A DNA stretch of 64,000 bases from Thauera phenolivorans (lineage in GTDB: Bacteria > Pseudomonadota > Gammaproteobacteria > Burkholderiales > Rhodocyclaceae): positions 426,761-490,760 of the forward strand of contig NZ_MBFM01000003.1 of the NCBI RefSeq assembly GCF_001696715.1, read 5' to 3'. A program made the position numbers and the translations under genes. Below the pieces are notes generated by a model. That model ran no database searches, was not told where the DNA came from, and saw nothing but the letters and a program-made list of their open reading frames with translations. Below are positions 50,842 through 59,242 of this stretch, piece after piece. The stretch's first letter is position 1. Each line of letters begins with the position of its first letter.

Positions 50842-51939
50842 TCACTCGACCCGGTAACGCTCCAGCCAGTGCGCGTAGGGCGCGGGCAGCACCCAGGTGG
50901 GGCGCTCGACGCCGACCGCGCGCGCGGCCTGCAGCGGCCAGTGCGGATTGGCGAGGTGGGCGCGGCCGACCATCACCAGGTCGAGCCGGCCGTCGCGCAC
51001 GCTGGCTTCGGCAATCGACGGCTTGTCGATGCCCCAGGCCGAGGCGACCGGCAGCGCGGCCCCGCGGCGGACCTGTCCGGCGATCGGCACGAGGAAGGCG
51101 GGCGCCCAGGGGATGTTCGCCTCCGGGGTCGAGAAGCCGACGCTGACGCTGAGCAGGTCGAGGCCCTCGCGCTTGAGCTTGCGCGTGAGTTCGATCGACT
51201 CCGCGAGCGTTTCCTCGTCGCGGCCGTCGTACTCGATCACGCCGAAGCGGGCGGTCAGCGGCAGGTTCTCCGGCCACACCTCGCGCACCGCAGCCAGGGT
51301 CTCGAGCAGGAAGCGGCTGCGATTCTCGAGGCTGCCGCCGTAGGCGTCCTCGCGCCGGTTGGCGTACACCGAGAAGAAGCTCTGGCCGAGATAGCCGTGG
51401 GCGAAGTGCAGCTCGAGCCACTCGAAGCCGGCATCGCGCGCGCGCCTCGCCGCGGCGACGAAATCCGCGCGCACGCGGGCGATGTCCTCGAGCGTCATCT
51501 CGCGCGGCACGCGCGGCAGGTTGGCGCCGAAGGCGATCGCCGAGGGCGACAGGGTCTCCCAGCCGCGCGCGTCGTCCGCGGCGAGATGGTCGTCGCCTTC
51601 CCATGGCCGGTTGGCGCTGGCCTTGCGGCCGGCGTGGCCGATCTGGATGCCCGGCACCGCGCCGGCGGCCTTGATCGAGGCCGCGATCGGTGCCAGGGCG
51701 TCGGCCTGGGCGTCGTTCCACAGGCCAAGACAGGCCGGGGTGATGCGGCCCTCCGGCGAGACCGCGGTGGCCTCGACCACGACCAGGCCCGCGCCGCCGC
51801 GGGCGAGGGCGGGGTAGTGCACCCGGTGCCAGTCATTGACCACGCCGTCGGTGGCCATGTACTGGCACATCGGCGGGATGGCGATGCGGTTGCGCAGGGT
51901 GACGTCCTTGAGCTTGAAGGGCTGGAAAAGCGCCGACAT
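50842..51939 (-). CDS. xenA: Old yellow enzyme, XenA type ene-reductase
   Basis: A 365-residue OYE of the YqjM/XenA class: AIPPMCQYMA (regulatory Cys), IQIGHAGRKASANRPWEG, FEWLELHFAHGYLGQSFFS, NRREDAYGGSLENRSRF and the C-terminal VLPAPYAHWLERYRVE arginine finger. It reduces activated C=C bonds and nitro or quinone compounds with NAD(P)H and FMN. Third gene of the TetR-yqhD-xenA unit, 56 bases after yqhD. Near-identical block structure to Pseudomonas XenA makes the call secure at subfamily level. Confidence 0.93.
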   Translation of the reverse strand: MSALFQPFKLKDVTLRNRIAIPPMCQYMATDGVVNDWHRVHYPALARGGAGLVVVEATAVSPEGRITPACLGLWNDAQADALAPIAASIKAAGAVPGIQIGHAGRKASANRPWEGDDHLAADDARGWETLSPSAIAFGANLPRVPREMTLEDIARVRADFVAAARRARDAGFEWLELHFAHGYLGQSFFSVYANRREDAYGGSLENRSRFLLETLAAVREVWPENLPLTARFGVIEYDGRDEETLAESIELTRKLKREGLDLLSVSVGFSTPEANIPWAPAFLVPIAGQVRRGAALPVASAWGIDKPSIAEASVRDGRLDLVMVGRAHLANPHWPLQAARAVGVERPTWVLPAPYAHWLERYRVE

Positions 51940-51995
51940 GGGCGGGTCCTTTCAGATGTGTTCGATGGGTTCGGGGGGGCGGTGAGCGGGGCGGC

Positions 51996-53153
51996 TCAGA
52001 GGCTGGCCTGGAGGATGCGCCGGGCGAGGGCGGGATCGATCGCGCGGTCCTCGCCGAGCGCGGTCATGCCGTGCGCCTCGAGCCGGGCGATGATGAGGTC
52101 GATCGCCTCGGCGCCGATGCCGTAGTCGCGCAGCCGGGTCTTCACGCCGAGCGACTCGAAGAAGTCGCGCGTCTGTGCGATCGCGCGCTCGATGCGCTCG
52201 TCGGCGCTGCCGGAGTGGATGTTCCACACGCGGGCGGCGTACTGCAGCAGCTTGTCGCGCTTGACCTCGCGGCGCAGCGCGAGCAGCGAGGGCTGCACCA
52301 CGGCCAGGGTCTGCGCATGGTCGAGGCCGTGCAGTGCGGTGATCTCGTGGCCGATCATGTGGGTCGCCCAGTCCTGCGGCACGCCGGCACCGATGAGGCC
52401 GTTGAGCGCCTGGGTCGCCGCCCACATCAGGTTCGCGCGCACCTCGTAGTTCCCGGGCTCGGCGAGGGCCTGCGGGCCGACCTCGATCAGCGTCTGCAAC
52501 AGGCCTTCGGCGTAGCGGTCCTGCACCGGCGCGGCGGCCGGGCGGGTCATGTACTGCTCCATCACGTGCACGAAGGCGTCGACCGCGCCGTTGGCGATCT
52601 GGCGCGGCGGCAGGCTGTAGGTCTTGACCGGGTCGAGCACCGAGAAGCGCGGGAACACGAGCGGGCTGGCGAAGCCGAGCTTGGCCTGCAGCGACTTGCG
52701 GGTGATCACCGAGAAGCAGTTCATCTCCGAGCCGGTCGCGGGCAGGGTCAGCACGCAGCCCATGGGCACCGCCTGTGCGATGTGCTTGCCGTAGGTCTCG
52801 AGGATGTTCCACGGCTCGCCGTCGTAGCCCACCGCGGCGGCGACGAACTTGGTGCCGTCGATCACCGAGCCGCCGCCCACCGCGAGGAGGAAGTCGAGCT
52901 TCTCGCGACGCACCAGGGCGACCGCCTCCATCAGCGTCTCGTAGGCCGGATTCGGCTCGATGCCGCCGAAGCGCTGCACGCTGCGGCCGGCGAGGGCCGC
53001 CTCGACCTCGGCGAGGGTGCCGTTGCGTTCGGCGCTGCCGCCGCCGTAGAGCACCAGCACGCGGGCGTCGGCGGGGACGAGTTCGTCCAGGCGGGCGATG
53101 CTGCCCTCGCCGAAGACGATGCGGGTGGGGTTGTAGTAGTCGAAATTGAGCAT
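51996..53153 (-). CDS. yqhD: NADPH-dependent aldehyde reductase, YqhD type
   Basis: A 385-residue iron/zinc-containing alcohol dehydrogenase close to E. coli YqhD: FDYYNPTRIVFGEGSIARLD, the NADP-binding YGGGSAERNG and VGGGSVIDGTKF, and metal ligands in VDAFVHVMEQY, GHEITALHGLDHAQTLAV. YqhD reduces short aldehydes, methylglyoxal and lipid-derived aldehydes. In E. coli it is controlled by YqhC; here it follows a TetR regulator by 75 bases and precedes xenA. Confidence 0.93.
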   Translation of the reverse strand: MLNFDYYNPTRIVFGEGSIARLDELVPADARVLVLYGGGSAERNGTLAEVEAALAGRSVQRFGGIEPNPAYETLMEAVALVRREKLDFLLAVGGGSVIDGTKFVAAAVGYDGEPWNILETYGKHIAQAVPMGCVLTLPATGSEMNCFSVITRKSLQAKLGFASPLVFPRFSVLDPVKTYSLPPRQIANGAVDAFVHVMEQYMTRPAAAPVQDRYAEGLLQTLIEVGPQALAEPGNYEVRANLMWAATQALNGLIGAGVPQDWATHMIGHEITALHGLDHAQTLAVVQPSLLALRREVKRDKLLQYAARVWNIHSGSADERIERAIAQTRDFFESLGVKTRLRDYGIGAEAIDLIIARLEAHGMTALGEDRAIDPALARRILQASL

Positions 53154-53228
53154 CTTGCGTCCTTTGCGGGATGTGGACCGTGTTCGGCGTCGGGCAGACC
53201 GGGGGGCCGGCCGACGGGCGGGAAATCT

Positions 53229-53816
53229 TCAGTTCGAGAGGATCTGCAGGCTGGCTTCCCAGGCCTGGTCGAGCGGCTCGGCGGTGCGCTGCAGCTTGGC
53301 GAGCAGGCTCGCGCCCAGCCAGAGCTGGTACAGCGTCGTCGCCGTTTGCGCGGGGGCGGCGCGCGCGGGCAGCGAGCCGTCCTCCACGCCGGCGGCGATG
53401 CAGGCGGCGAGGCGGGCGATGACCTGCCCCGTGCCTTCGCGCAGGGTCAGGCGCATCGCCTCGGAGAGGTCGGCGACCTCGGCGGCGAGCTTGACCACGA
53501 GGCACTTCTGCTCGGGGCAGTCTTCGGCCTGCGTCTCGCGCCACTCGCGGAAGTAGTGCAGCAGTCGCTCGCGCGCCGGCAGGTCGGGGGTGGCCAGGAG
53601 GGTGTCGAGCTGGCGCAGATAGTGGTCGAAATAGTCCTCGAGCAGGGCCTGGCCGAACAGTTCCTTCGACTTGAAGTAGTGGTAGAAGGAGCCCTTCGGC
53701 ACCCCGGAGGCCTGCAGCAGCTCGCTCAGGCCGACGCCGGAAAAGCCCTTCGCCGCGATGATGCGGTGGCCGGTGTCGAGAATGTGCTGGCGGGTGTCGG
53801 CGTGGCGTGTGCTCAT
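53229..53816 (-). CDS. TetR family repressor (NemR/AcuR-like)
   Basis: A 195-residue regulator. The N-terminal helix-turn-helix reads FSGVGLSELLQASGVPKGSFYHYFKSKELF (about 25-54), a textbook TetR domain. The ligand domain has two cysteines near 109-114 (EDCPEQKC) that could sense electrophiles, as Cys106 does in NemR. It leads the operon with yqhD and xenA and likely represses it. A palindrome 22 bases before its ATG is the probable operator. Effector unknown. Confidence 0.9.
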   Translation of the reverse strand: MSTRHADTRQHILDTGHRIIAAKGFSGVGLSELLQASGVPKGSFYHYFKSKELFGQALLEDYFDHYLRQLDTLLATPDLPARERLLHYFREWRETQAEDCPEQKCLVVKLAAEVADLSEAMRLTLREGTGQVIARLAACIAAGVEDGSLPARAAPAQTATTLYQLWLGASLLAKLQRTAEPLDQAWEASLQILSN

Positions 53817-53837
53817 GCCGGCCAGCTTACGCCCGAA

Positions 53838-53852
53838 TAGACCGGTCGTCTA
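53838..53852. promoter_or_regulatory. Candidate operator of the TetR-yqhD-xenA operon
   Basis: TAGACCGGTCGTCTA contains TAGAC and GTCTA arms around a five-base centre and resembles operators known for NemR/AcuR-class TetR repressors (TAGAC...GTCTA). It lies 22 bases upstream of the TetR start, between it and trkA. Confidence 0.65.
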
Positions 53853-53905
53853 GTTCCGGCGACGCCATGTGTGGCCACGGCCCCGGGATCGTGCCGTGCC
53901 CCGCC

Positions 53906-55339
53906 TTACATGAAGTGCAGGCCGACCTGGAACAGGCGTTCGGCCTTCTTCACCAGGCGCTTGGCGGTGCAGAAGACGATCACGTGGTCGTCCGGCTCGA
54001 TCACCGTGTCGTGGTGGGCGATGATCACCTCGCCGTAGCGCGTCACCGAGGTCCAGTCGTCGGACGGGCCGACGACGACGGGCTCGCCGATGCGACGGAC
54101 GATCGCCGCGACCGTCACCCCGCGCGGCCAGCCGATTTCGTCGATGCGGCGGCCGACCACGCGCGAAGTGCGCACATCGCCGTGGGCGACGATCTCGAGC
54201 GCCTCGGCCGCCCCGCGGCGCAGCGAGTGCACTTCGGCGACGTCGCCGTGGCGCACGTAGGCGAGCAGCGAGCCGATCGACACCTGCGCCGGCGACAGAC
54301 CGATGTCGATCGGTCCGCCCTCGATCATCTCGGCGTAGGCGCGGCGGTTGATCAGCGCCACCACCCGCTTGCAGCCGAGCCGCTTGGCGAGGCTGCCGGC
54401 CATGATGTTGTCCTCCTCGTCGTTGGTCAGCGCGACGAACAGGTCCATCTGCGCGATGTTCTCCTGCTCGAGCAGGTCCTCGTCGGTGCCGGTGCCGTGC
54501 AGCACCAGGGTGTGGCCGAGCTCGGCGGCGAGCTGCTCGGCCCGCTCGGCGCGCCCCTCGATGAGCTTCACCTCGTAGCGCCGCTCGAGCTTGCGCGCCA
54601 CGCGGGCGCCGATGTTGCCGCCACCGGCGATCATGATCCATCGCACCGGTTCGGTCATGCGACCGAGCCCGTTCAGCACCGGGCGGATGTGCTCGGCGGC
54701 GGCGAGCAGGAAGACCTCGTCGCCGGGCTCGATCAGGGTGTCGCCGTCGGGGACCACCGGCCGGTCGCCGCGGAAGATCGCCGCGACGCGCGCGTCCAGC
54801 TCGGGCGGCAGCACTTCGCGCAGGTAGCTCACCGGCTTGCCGGCCATCACCCCGCCGCCATGGGCGCGCACCGCCACCATGCTGACCCGCTCGCCGGCGA
54901 AGCCCAGTACCTGGAGCGCTTCGGGGAATTGGATCAGGCGCTGGATGTAGTCGGTGATGACCTGTTCCGGGCAGAGCGCGAAATCGACCGCAAAATTGGC
55001 CTTCGACAGCAGCTCGGGGTCCTCGAGGAAGTCGCGCGAGCGCAGCCGGGCGATGCGCGTCGGCACGTTGAAGCGGTGCTGGGCCAGCTTGCACGCGACG
55101 AGGTTGGCCTGGTCGCTCTGGGTGACCGCGATCACGAGGTCGGCGTTGTCCGCGCCGGCCTCGCGCAGCACCGAGGGCGTGGCCGCGTTGCCGGTGACGG
55201 TGCGCACGTCGAGCCGGGCCTGCAGTTGGGCGAGGCGGGCGCCGTCCTGGTCGACGAGGGTGATGTCGTTGCGCTCCGAGGCCAGGGCCTCGGCCACGCT
55301 GGCACCGACCTGGCCGGCACCGAGAATCAGGATGTTCAT
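53906..55339 (-). CDS. trkA: Trk system potassium uptake regulator TrkA
   Basis: A 477-residue protein with two RCK units. N-terminal NAD-binding fold MNILILGAGQVGASVAEAL and the second at about 240 (IMIAGGGNIGARVARKLE), each followed by a TrkA-C domain. TrkA binds NAD(H) and gates TrkH. Last gene of the kdpD-kdpE-trkH-trkA unit, 16 bases after trkH. It converges with nothing; the TetR operon starts 54 bases away. Confidence 0.96.
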   Translation of the reverse strand: MNILILGAGQVGASVAEALASERNDITLVDQDGARLAQLQARLDVRTVTGNAATPSVLREAGADNADLVIAVTQSDQANLVACKLAQHRFNVPTRIARLRSRDFLEDPELLSKANFAVDFALCPEQVITDYIQRLIQFPEALQVLGFAGERVSMVAVRAHGGGVMAGKPVSYLREVLPPELDARVAAIFRGDRPVVPDGDTLIEPGDEVFLLAAAEHIRPVLNGLGRMTEPVRWIMIAGGGNIGARVARKLERRYEVKLIEGRAERAEQLAAELGHTLVLHGTGTDEDLLEQENIAQMDLFVALTNDEEDNIMAGSLAKRLGCKRVVALINRRAYAEMIEGGPIDIGLSPAQVSIGSLLAYVRHGDVAEVHSLRRGAAEALEIVAHGDVRTSRVVGRRIDEIGWPRGVTVAAIVRRIGEPVVVGPSDDWTSVTRYGEVIIAHHDTVIEPDDHVIVFCTAKRLVKKAERLFQVGLHFM

Positions 55340-55355
55340 GCTTCGTCTCCCGCGT

Positions 55356-56810
55356 TCAGGGACGCCAGAAAGCCGGTGTCAGCACCACCAGCAGGGTAAA
55401 GATCTCGAGCCGGCCGAGCAGCATCGCGAAGATGCACACCCAGGTCTGGAAGTCGTCGAGCACCGCGTAGGTGGTCGCCGGGCCAACCGCGCCCAGCCCC
55501 GGACCGGTGTTGTTGATGCAGGCGACGACCGCGCTGAAGGCGGTGATCGCGTCGAGGCCGGTGAGGGCGAGCAGCAGGGTCAGTACGACGATGCACACCA
55601 TGTAGACGAAGGCGAAGGCGAGCACCGCGAAGAGGATGTTCTGCGGTGCCACCCGGCCGCCGATGCGCACGCTGTGCACCGCGTTCGGATGCATCGCGCG
55701 CACGATCTCGCGATAGACCTGCTTGTACAGCAGCAGGGCGCGCGCCATCTTGATGCCGCCGCCGGTCGAGCCGGCGCTGGTCGCGAAGCTGCACAGGAAC
55801 AGCATCCACAGCGGGGCGAAGATCGGCCACTGGGCGTAGTCGACGCTGGCATAGCCGGTGGTGGTGGCGATCGATACGACGTTGAAGGCCGCATGGCGCA
55901 GCGCGCTCGCCCAGTCGGGATAGACGTCGTTGGCGCGGATGAAGAAGGCGACCGCGAGGATCGAGAACAGGCTGACCGCGATGAACCAGCGCGCCTCCGG
56001 GTCGTTCACGTAGGGCCGCAGCGAGCGCCCGTGCACCGCGAGGAAGAGGGTGCCGAAGTTCATGCCGGCGATCAGCATGAAGGCGACCGCCACCGCCTCG
56101 AGCGCCGGCGAGTCGAAGTGACCGAAGCTCGCGTCGTGGGTCGAGAAGCCGCCCAGGCCCATGGTCGAGAAGGAGTGGCAGACCGCGTCGAACCAGCCCA
56201 TGCCGGCGAGCCGGTAGGCCAGCAGGCATAGCAGGCTGGTGCCGAGATAGACGACGTAGAGGCCCTTCGCGGTCTCCGAGATGCGCGGGGTGAGCTTGGC
56301 ATCCTTCATCGGTCCGGGCGTCTCGGCCTGGAACATCTGCCGCCCGCCGATGCCGAGCAGCGGCAGGATCGCGATCGCGAGCACGATCAGGCCCATGCCG
56401 CCCAGCCACACCAGCTGGTGCCGCCACAGGTTGATCGACATCGGCAGATGGTCAAGTCCGGACAGCACGGAGGCGCCGGTCGTCGTCAGGCCCGACATCG
56501 TCTCGAAGTAGGCGTCGGTGAAGCCGAGGCCGAGCTCCAGCATCAGCGGCAGGGTGGCGAAGGCGGGCAGCACGGTCCACACCAGCACCACCATGAGGAA
56601 GCCGTCGCGCACGCTCATCTCGCGGCTGGCCCTGCGGTAGCGCGCCCACAGCAGCAGGCCGCACAGCATGGTGAGGCCGAAGGCTTCGTCGTAGGCGGCG
56701 TGGGCGCCGTCGCCGACGGCATAGGAGAGCAGCAGCGGCGGCAGGAAGCTGAGCCCGAACAGCATCACGATCATGCCGAGGGCGCGCAGGACGGGGGCGA
56801 AGCGGTTCAC
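55356..56810 (-). CDS. trkH: Trk system potassium transporter TrkH
   Basis: A 484-residue channel-like transporter with four pore repeats: MSGLTTTGASV, SFSTMGLGGFSTH, SAGSTGGGIKMAR and ACINNTGPGLG carry the selectivity-filter glycines. It forms the membrane part of Trk, importing K+ with TrkA. It starts nine bases after the response regulator gene kdpE, so the sensor and the transporter are co-transcribed. Confidence 0.96.
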   Translation of the reverse strand: MNRFAPVLRALGMIVMLFGLSFLPPLLLSYAVGDGAHAAYDEAFGLTMLCGLLLWARYRRASREMSVRDGFLMVVLVWTVLPAFATLPLMLELGLGFTDAYFETMSGLTTTGASVLSGLDHLPMSINLWRHQLVWLGGMGLIVLAIAILPLLGIGGRQMFQAETPGPMKDAKLTPRISETAKGLYVVYLGTSLLCLLAYRLAGMGWFDAVCHSFSTMGLGGFSTHDASFGHFDSPALEAVAVAFMLIAGMNFGTLFLAVHGRSLRPYVNDPEARWFIAVSLFSILAVAFFIRANDVYPDWASALRHAAFNVVSIATTTGYASVDYAQWPIFAPLWMLFLCSFATSAGSTGGGIKMARALLLYKQVYREIVRAMHPNAVHSVRIGGRVAPQNILFAVLAFAFVYMVCIVVLTLLLALTGLDAITAFSAVVACINNTGPGLGAVGPATTYAVLDDFQTWVCIFAMLLGRLEIFTLLVVLTPAFWRP

Positions 56811-56819
56811 CGCGGGGCC

Positions 56820-57509
56820 TCAGGTCACGAACCGGTAGCCGACCCCGGTTTCGGTCAGGATGTGGCGCGGCTGGGCCGGGTCGTCCTCCAGCTTCTGGCG
56901 CAGGTGGCTGATGTAGATGCGCAGGTAGTGGCTGTTGTCCCCGCCCGAGGCGCCCCAGACCTCGCGCAACAGCCTGCGCTGGGTCAGCACCTGGCCGGGA
57001 TGGCCGAGCAGGATCACGAGCAGGCGGTACTCGGTCGGCGTCAGGTGAACCGGCTCGCCGTCGCGCTCCACCCGCCTTTGCGTCAGATCCACCTTCACCC
57101 GGCCGAAGGCGAGCTGCGGCGGCTGCGCCGCCGCCGCCGGCTGGCGGCGGAGCAGGGCGCGCACGCGGGCGCGCAGCTCGCCGACGCCGAAAGGCTTGGT
57201 GAGGTAGTCGTCGGCGCCGGCGTCGAGCGCATTGATCTTGTCGTGCTCCTCGGTGCGCGCGGACAGCACCAGCACCGGCGCCTGCGACCAGCCGCGCAGG
57301 CGGCGGATGAAATCGACGCCGCTGCCGTCGGGCAGGCCGAGGTCGACGATCGCGAGTTCGGGCGGAGCACTCGCGGCCCCGGCGAGGGCGGCGGCGAGCG
57401 TGCCCGCCTCGAGCACGGCGCAGCCCTCTTCCTCGAGCGCGAGGCGCACGAAGCGGCGGATCTGCGCCTCGTCCTCCACCAGCAGCACGCGCGGCACGGG
57501 CTCGTTCAT
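56820..57509 (-). CDS. kdpE: KdpE-type response regulator
   Basis: A 229-residue OmpR-family regulator: receiver RVLLVEDEAQIRRFVRLAL with phospho-Asp in AIVDLGLPDGSG (about 55) and Lys in YLTKPFG, then a winged helix (LTPTEYRLLVILLGHPGQ, VGYRFVT). Closest to KdpE in the receiver and the HxxYLRIYISHLRQKLE stretch. KdpE activates kdpFABC at low K+ in E. coli; here the downstream genes are trkH and trkA, so those may be its targets. Overlaps the kinase gene by four bases. Confidence 0.9.
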   Translation of the reverse strand: MNEPVPRVLLVEDEAQIRRFVRLALEEEGCAVLEAGTLAAALAGAASAPPELAIVDLGLPDGSGVDFIRRLRGWSQAPVLVLSARTEEHDKINALDAGADDYLTKPFGVGELRARVRALLRRQPAAAAQPPQLAFGRVKVDLTQRRVERDGEPVHLTPTEYRLLVILLGHPGQVLTQRRLLREVWGASGGDNSHYLRIYISHLRQKLEDDPAQPRHILTETGVGYRFVT

Positions 57510-58999
57510 GAGACCTCCAGTTCCAGCCGCGGCGGTTCGCCCCGGGGCAGGCCGAAGACGACGCAGGCGCCGCCCCCGCTGCGCGTTTCGGTGCGGATTG
57601 TGCCGCCGTGGGCGTCGACGATCGCGCGGCAGATCGCCAGGCCGAGCCCGGTGCCGGGCGTGTTCGCGGCGAGCGGGCCGCGGACGAACATGCCGAACAC
57701 GTGGCCGTCGTCCCCGGGCGGGAAGCCGGGGCCACGGTCGCACACCGCTACCTCGACCGTGCCGTCGGCGATGGCGGCGGTGATCGCGATCCCGGAGGCG
57801 GGCGGCGAATACTTGGCCGCGTTGTCGAGCAGGTTGCACAGCACCCGCTCGATCAGCACCGCGTCGAACGCCAGCAGCGGCAGTTGCGCCGGCAGTTCGA
57901 CCCGCACGGGGTGACCGGCGAGCGCATCCTGCAGCAGCTTCAGGCTGCTGCCGACGACCTCCTCGAGCGGCTGCCATTCCTTGCGCAGGCGAATCGGCCC
58001 GGCCGAGAGGCGGGCCATGTCGAGCAGCTTGGTCACCCGCTCGGCGAGGCGCGCGGCCTGGTCGCGCAGCGCGGCGGCGGTCTCGAGCGCCGGCGCGGGC
58101 AGCGGCGGCTTCACCAGGGTCAGGGAATCGGCGAGGCCGACGAGCACCGTCAGCGGCGTGCGCAGATCGTGCGAGAGCGCCGACAGCACCGAGCTGCGCA
58201 GACGCTCGGTCGCCGTCTCCAGCTCGCTGCGCTGCGCGACCTCGACGTAGTGCAGGCGCTCGATCGCGATCGCGGCGAGCGAGGCGAGCGCCTCGAGCAA
58301 GGCGGGCTCGTCGTCGTGCCCCGCGGCGAACGGCGGGAGTCGAAGCGCGAGCACGCCGCGCACCGCCATCGGCGCGGCGAGCGGCAGGTACACGGTTCCG
58401 GGCGCGGCCGGGGGGCGGAGGGTCTGCCCCGTTTCGCGCGCGCGCGCGGCGGCCGCTTCATCGAACCACGCGAGGGCCGCGCCGGGCGCGGGCAGGGCGT
58501 CGACCCGCAGCCGGCTCTCGCCGCCGAGCTCGTCCGCGACGAAGGCGCGCACCGCCTCGTCGACCTGCCCGGGTGCGAGCGCGCCCGCGAGCCGGCGTGC
58601 GACCTCGTACAGCGCGCGGCTGCGCCGCTCGCGCGCACCGGCGACCTCGGCCTGCCGCTTGAGCCCGGCGGCGAGGTGGGCGGTGAGCAGCGCGGTGGCG
58701 AGCATCACCGCGAAGGTGATCAGGTACTGCAGGTTGCTGACCGCGAGCGAGAAGCGCGGCGGCACGAAGAAGACGTCGAACAGCACGACGGCGAGCACCG
58801 CGGCGACGATGCCCGCTTCCCGGCCGAGACCGACCGCCACCAGCAGCACGGTGAGCAGGAAGGGCATCACCATGTTGGCGAGGTCGAGCGTGCCGCTCAG
58901 CGGCGCCGCGATGAGCGCGGTAGCCGCGCAGGCGAGCGCCCCCAGCACCATGCGCTGGGGGCGGTTGAAGCGTTCGGCAGCAGGCTTGGCAATCGGCAT
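57506..58999 (-). CDS. KdpD-like sensor kinase lacking the KdpD/Usp domains
   Basis: A 497-residue histidine kinase. Four membrane helices (about 17-105; DUF4118, MVLGALACAATALIAAPL at the start) are followed by a GAF-like segment (about 130-250), HisKA with H276 in SALSHDLRTPLTVLVG and an HATPase (NLLDNAAKYSP, GTGLGLAICRAIVDAHGG). This is the C-terminal half of KdpD; the large N-terminal KdpD and UspA-like domains are absent. ATG at 58999 follows GGGAGGATCGCC, and the upstream leftward sequence does not encode the missing domain. It leads the kdpE-trkH-trkA operon. Confidence 0.9.
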   Translation of the reverse strand: MPIAKPAAERFNRPQRMVLGALACAATALIAAPLSGTLDLANMVMPFLLTVLLVAVGLGREAGIVAAVLAVVLFDVFFVPPRFSLAVSNLQYLITFAVMLATALLTAHLAAGLKRQAEVAGARERRSRALYEVARRLAGALAPGQVDEAVRAFVADELGGESRLRVDALPAPGAALAWFDEAAAARARETGQTLRPPAAPGTVYLPLAAPMAVRGVLALRLPPFAAGHDDEPALLEALASLAAIAIERLHYVEVAQRSELETATERLRSSVLSALSHDLRTPLTVLVGLADSLTLVKPPLPAPALETAAALRDQAARLAERVTKLLDMARLSAGPIRLRKEWQPLEEVVGSSLKLLQDALAGHPVRVELPAQLPLLAFDAVLIERVLCNLLDNAAKYSPPASGIAITAAIADGTVEVAVCDRGPGFPPGDDGHVFGMFVRGPLAANTPGTGLGLAICRAIVDAHGGTIRTETRSGGGACVVFGLPRGEPPRLELEVS

Positions 59000-59120
59000 G
59001 GGGCGATCCTCCCGGAGCGGTCGGCGCGCGCTCCGGATCTGCGAACGATTCTGACAAAGCCGGTGTAAAAACGGCGTATAGATTGGCCCGCGTCGGGACG
59101 ACGCATCGGCCGCCGCAGGC

Positions 59121-59161
59121 TTGATCCAGATCATGTCCGGCGCGCGGGCCCGGTTTATAGT
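59121..59161 (+). promoter_or_regulatory. Class II FNR-type promoter of the transcarboxylase operon
   Basis: TTGAT-CCAG-ATCAT (59121-59134) matches the FNR consensus at nine of ten positions, and TATAGT (59156-59161) lies 21 bases after it. The box is therefore centred near -41, the position for class II activation. The first gene starts at 59243. It predicts anaerobic induction. Confidence 0.75.
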
Positions 59162-59242
59162 GTGCAGCGCACAACAAAATTCGTGCATTCCCGCCGCCCG
59201 CCGGGCACCCCGGCGCATGCGGCCAGTCGCCGAGGACCCGAC

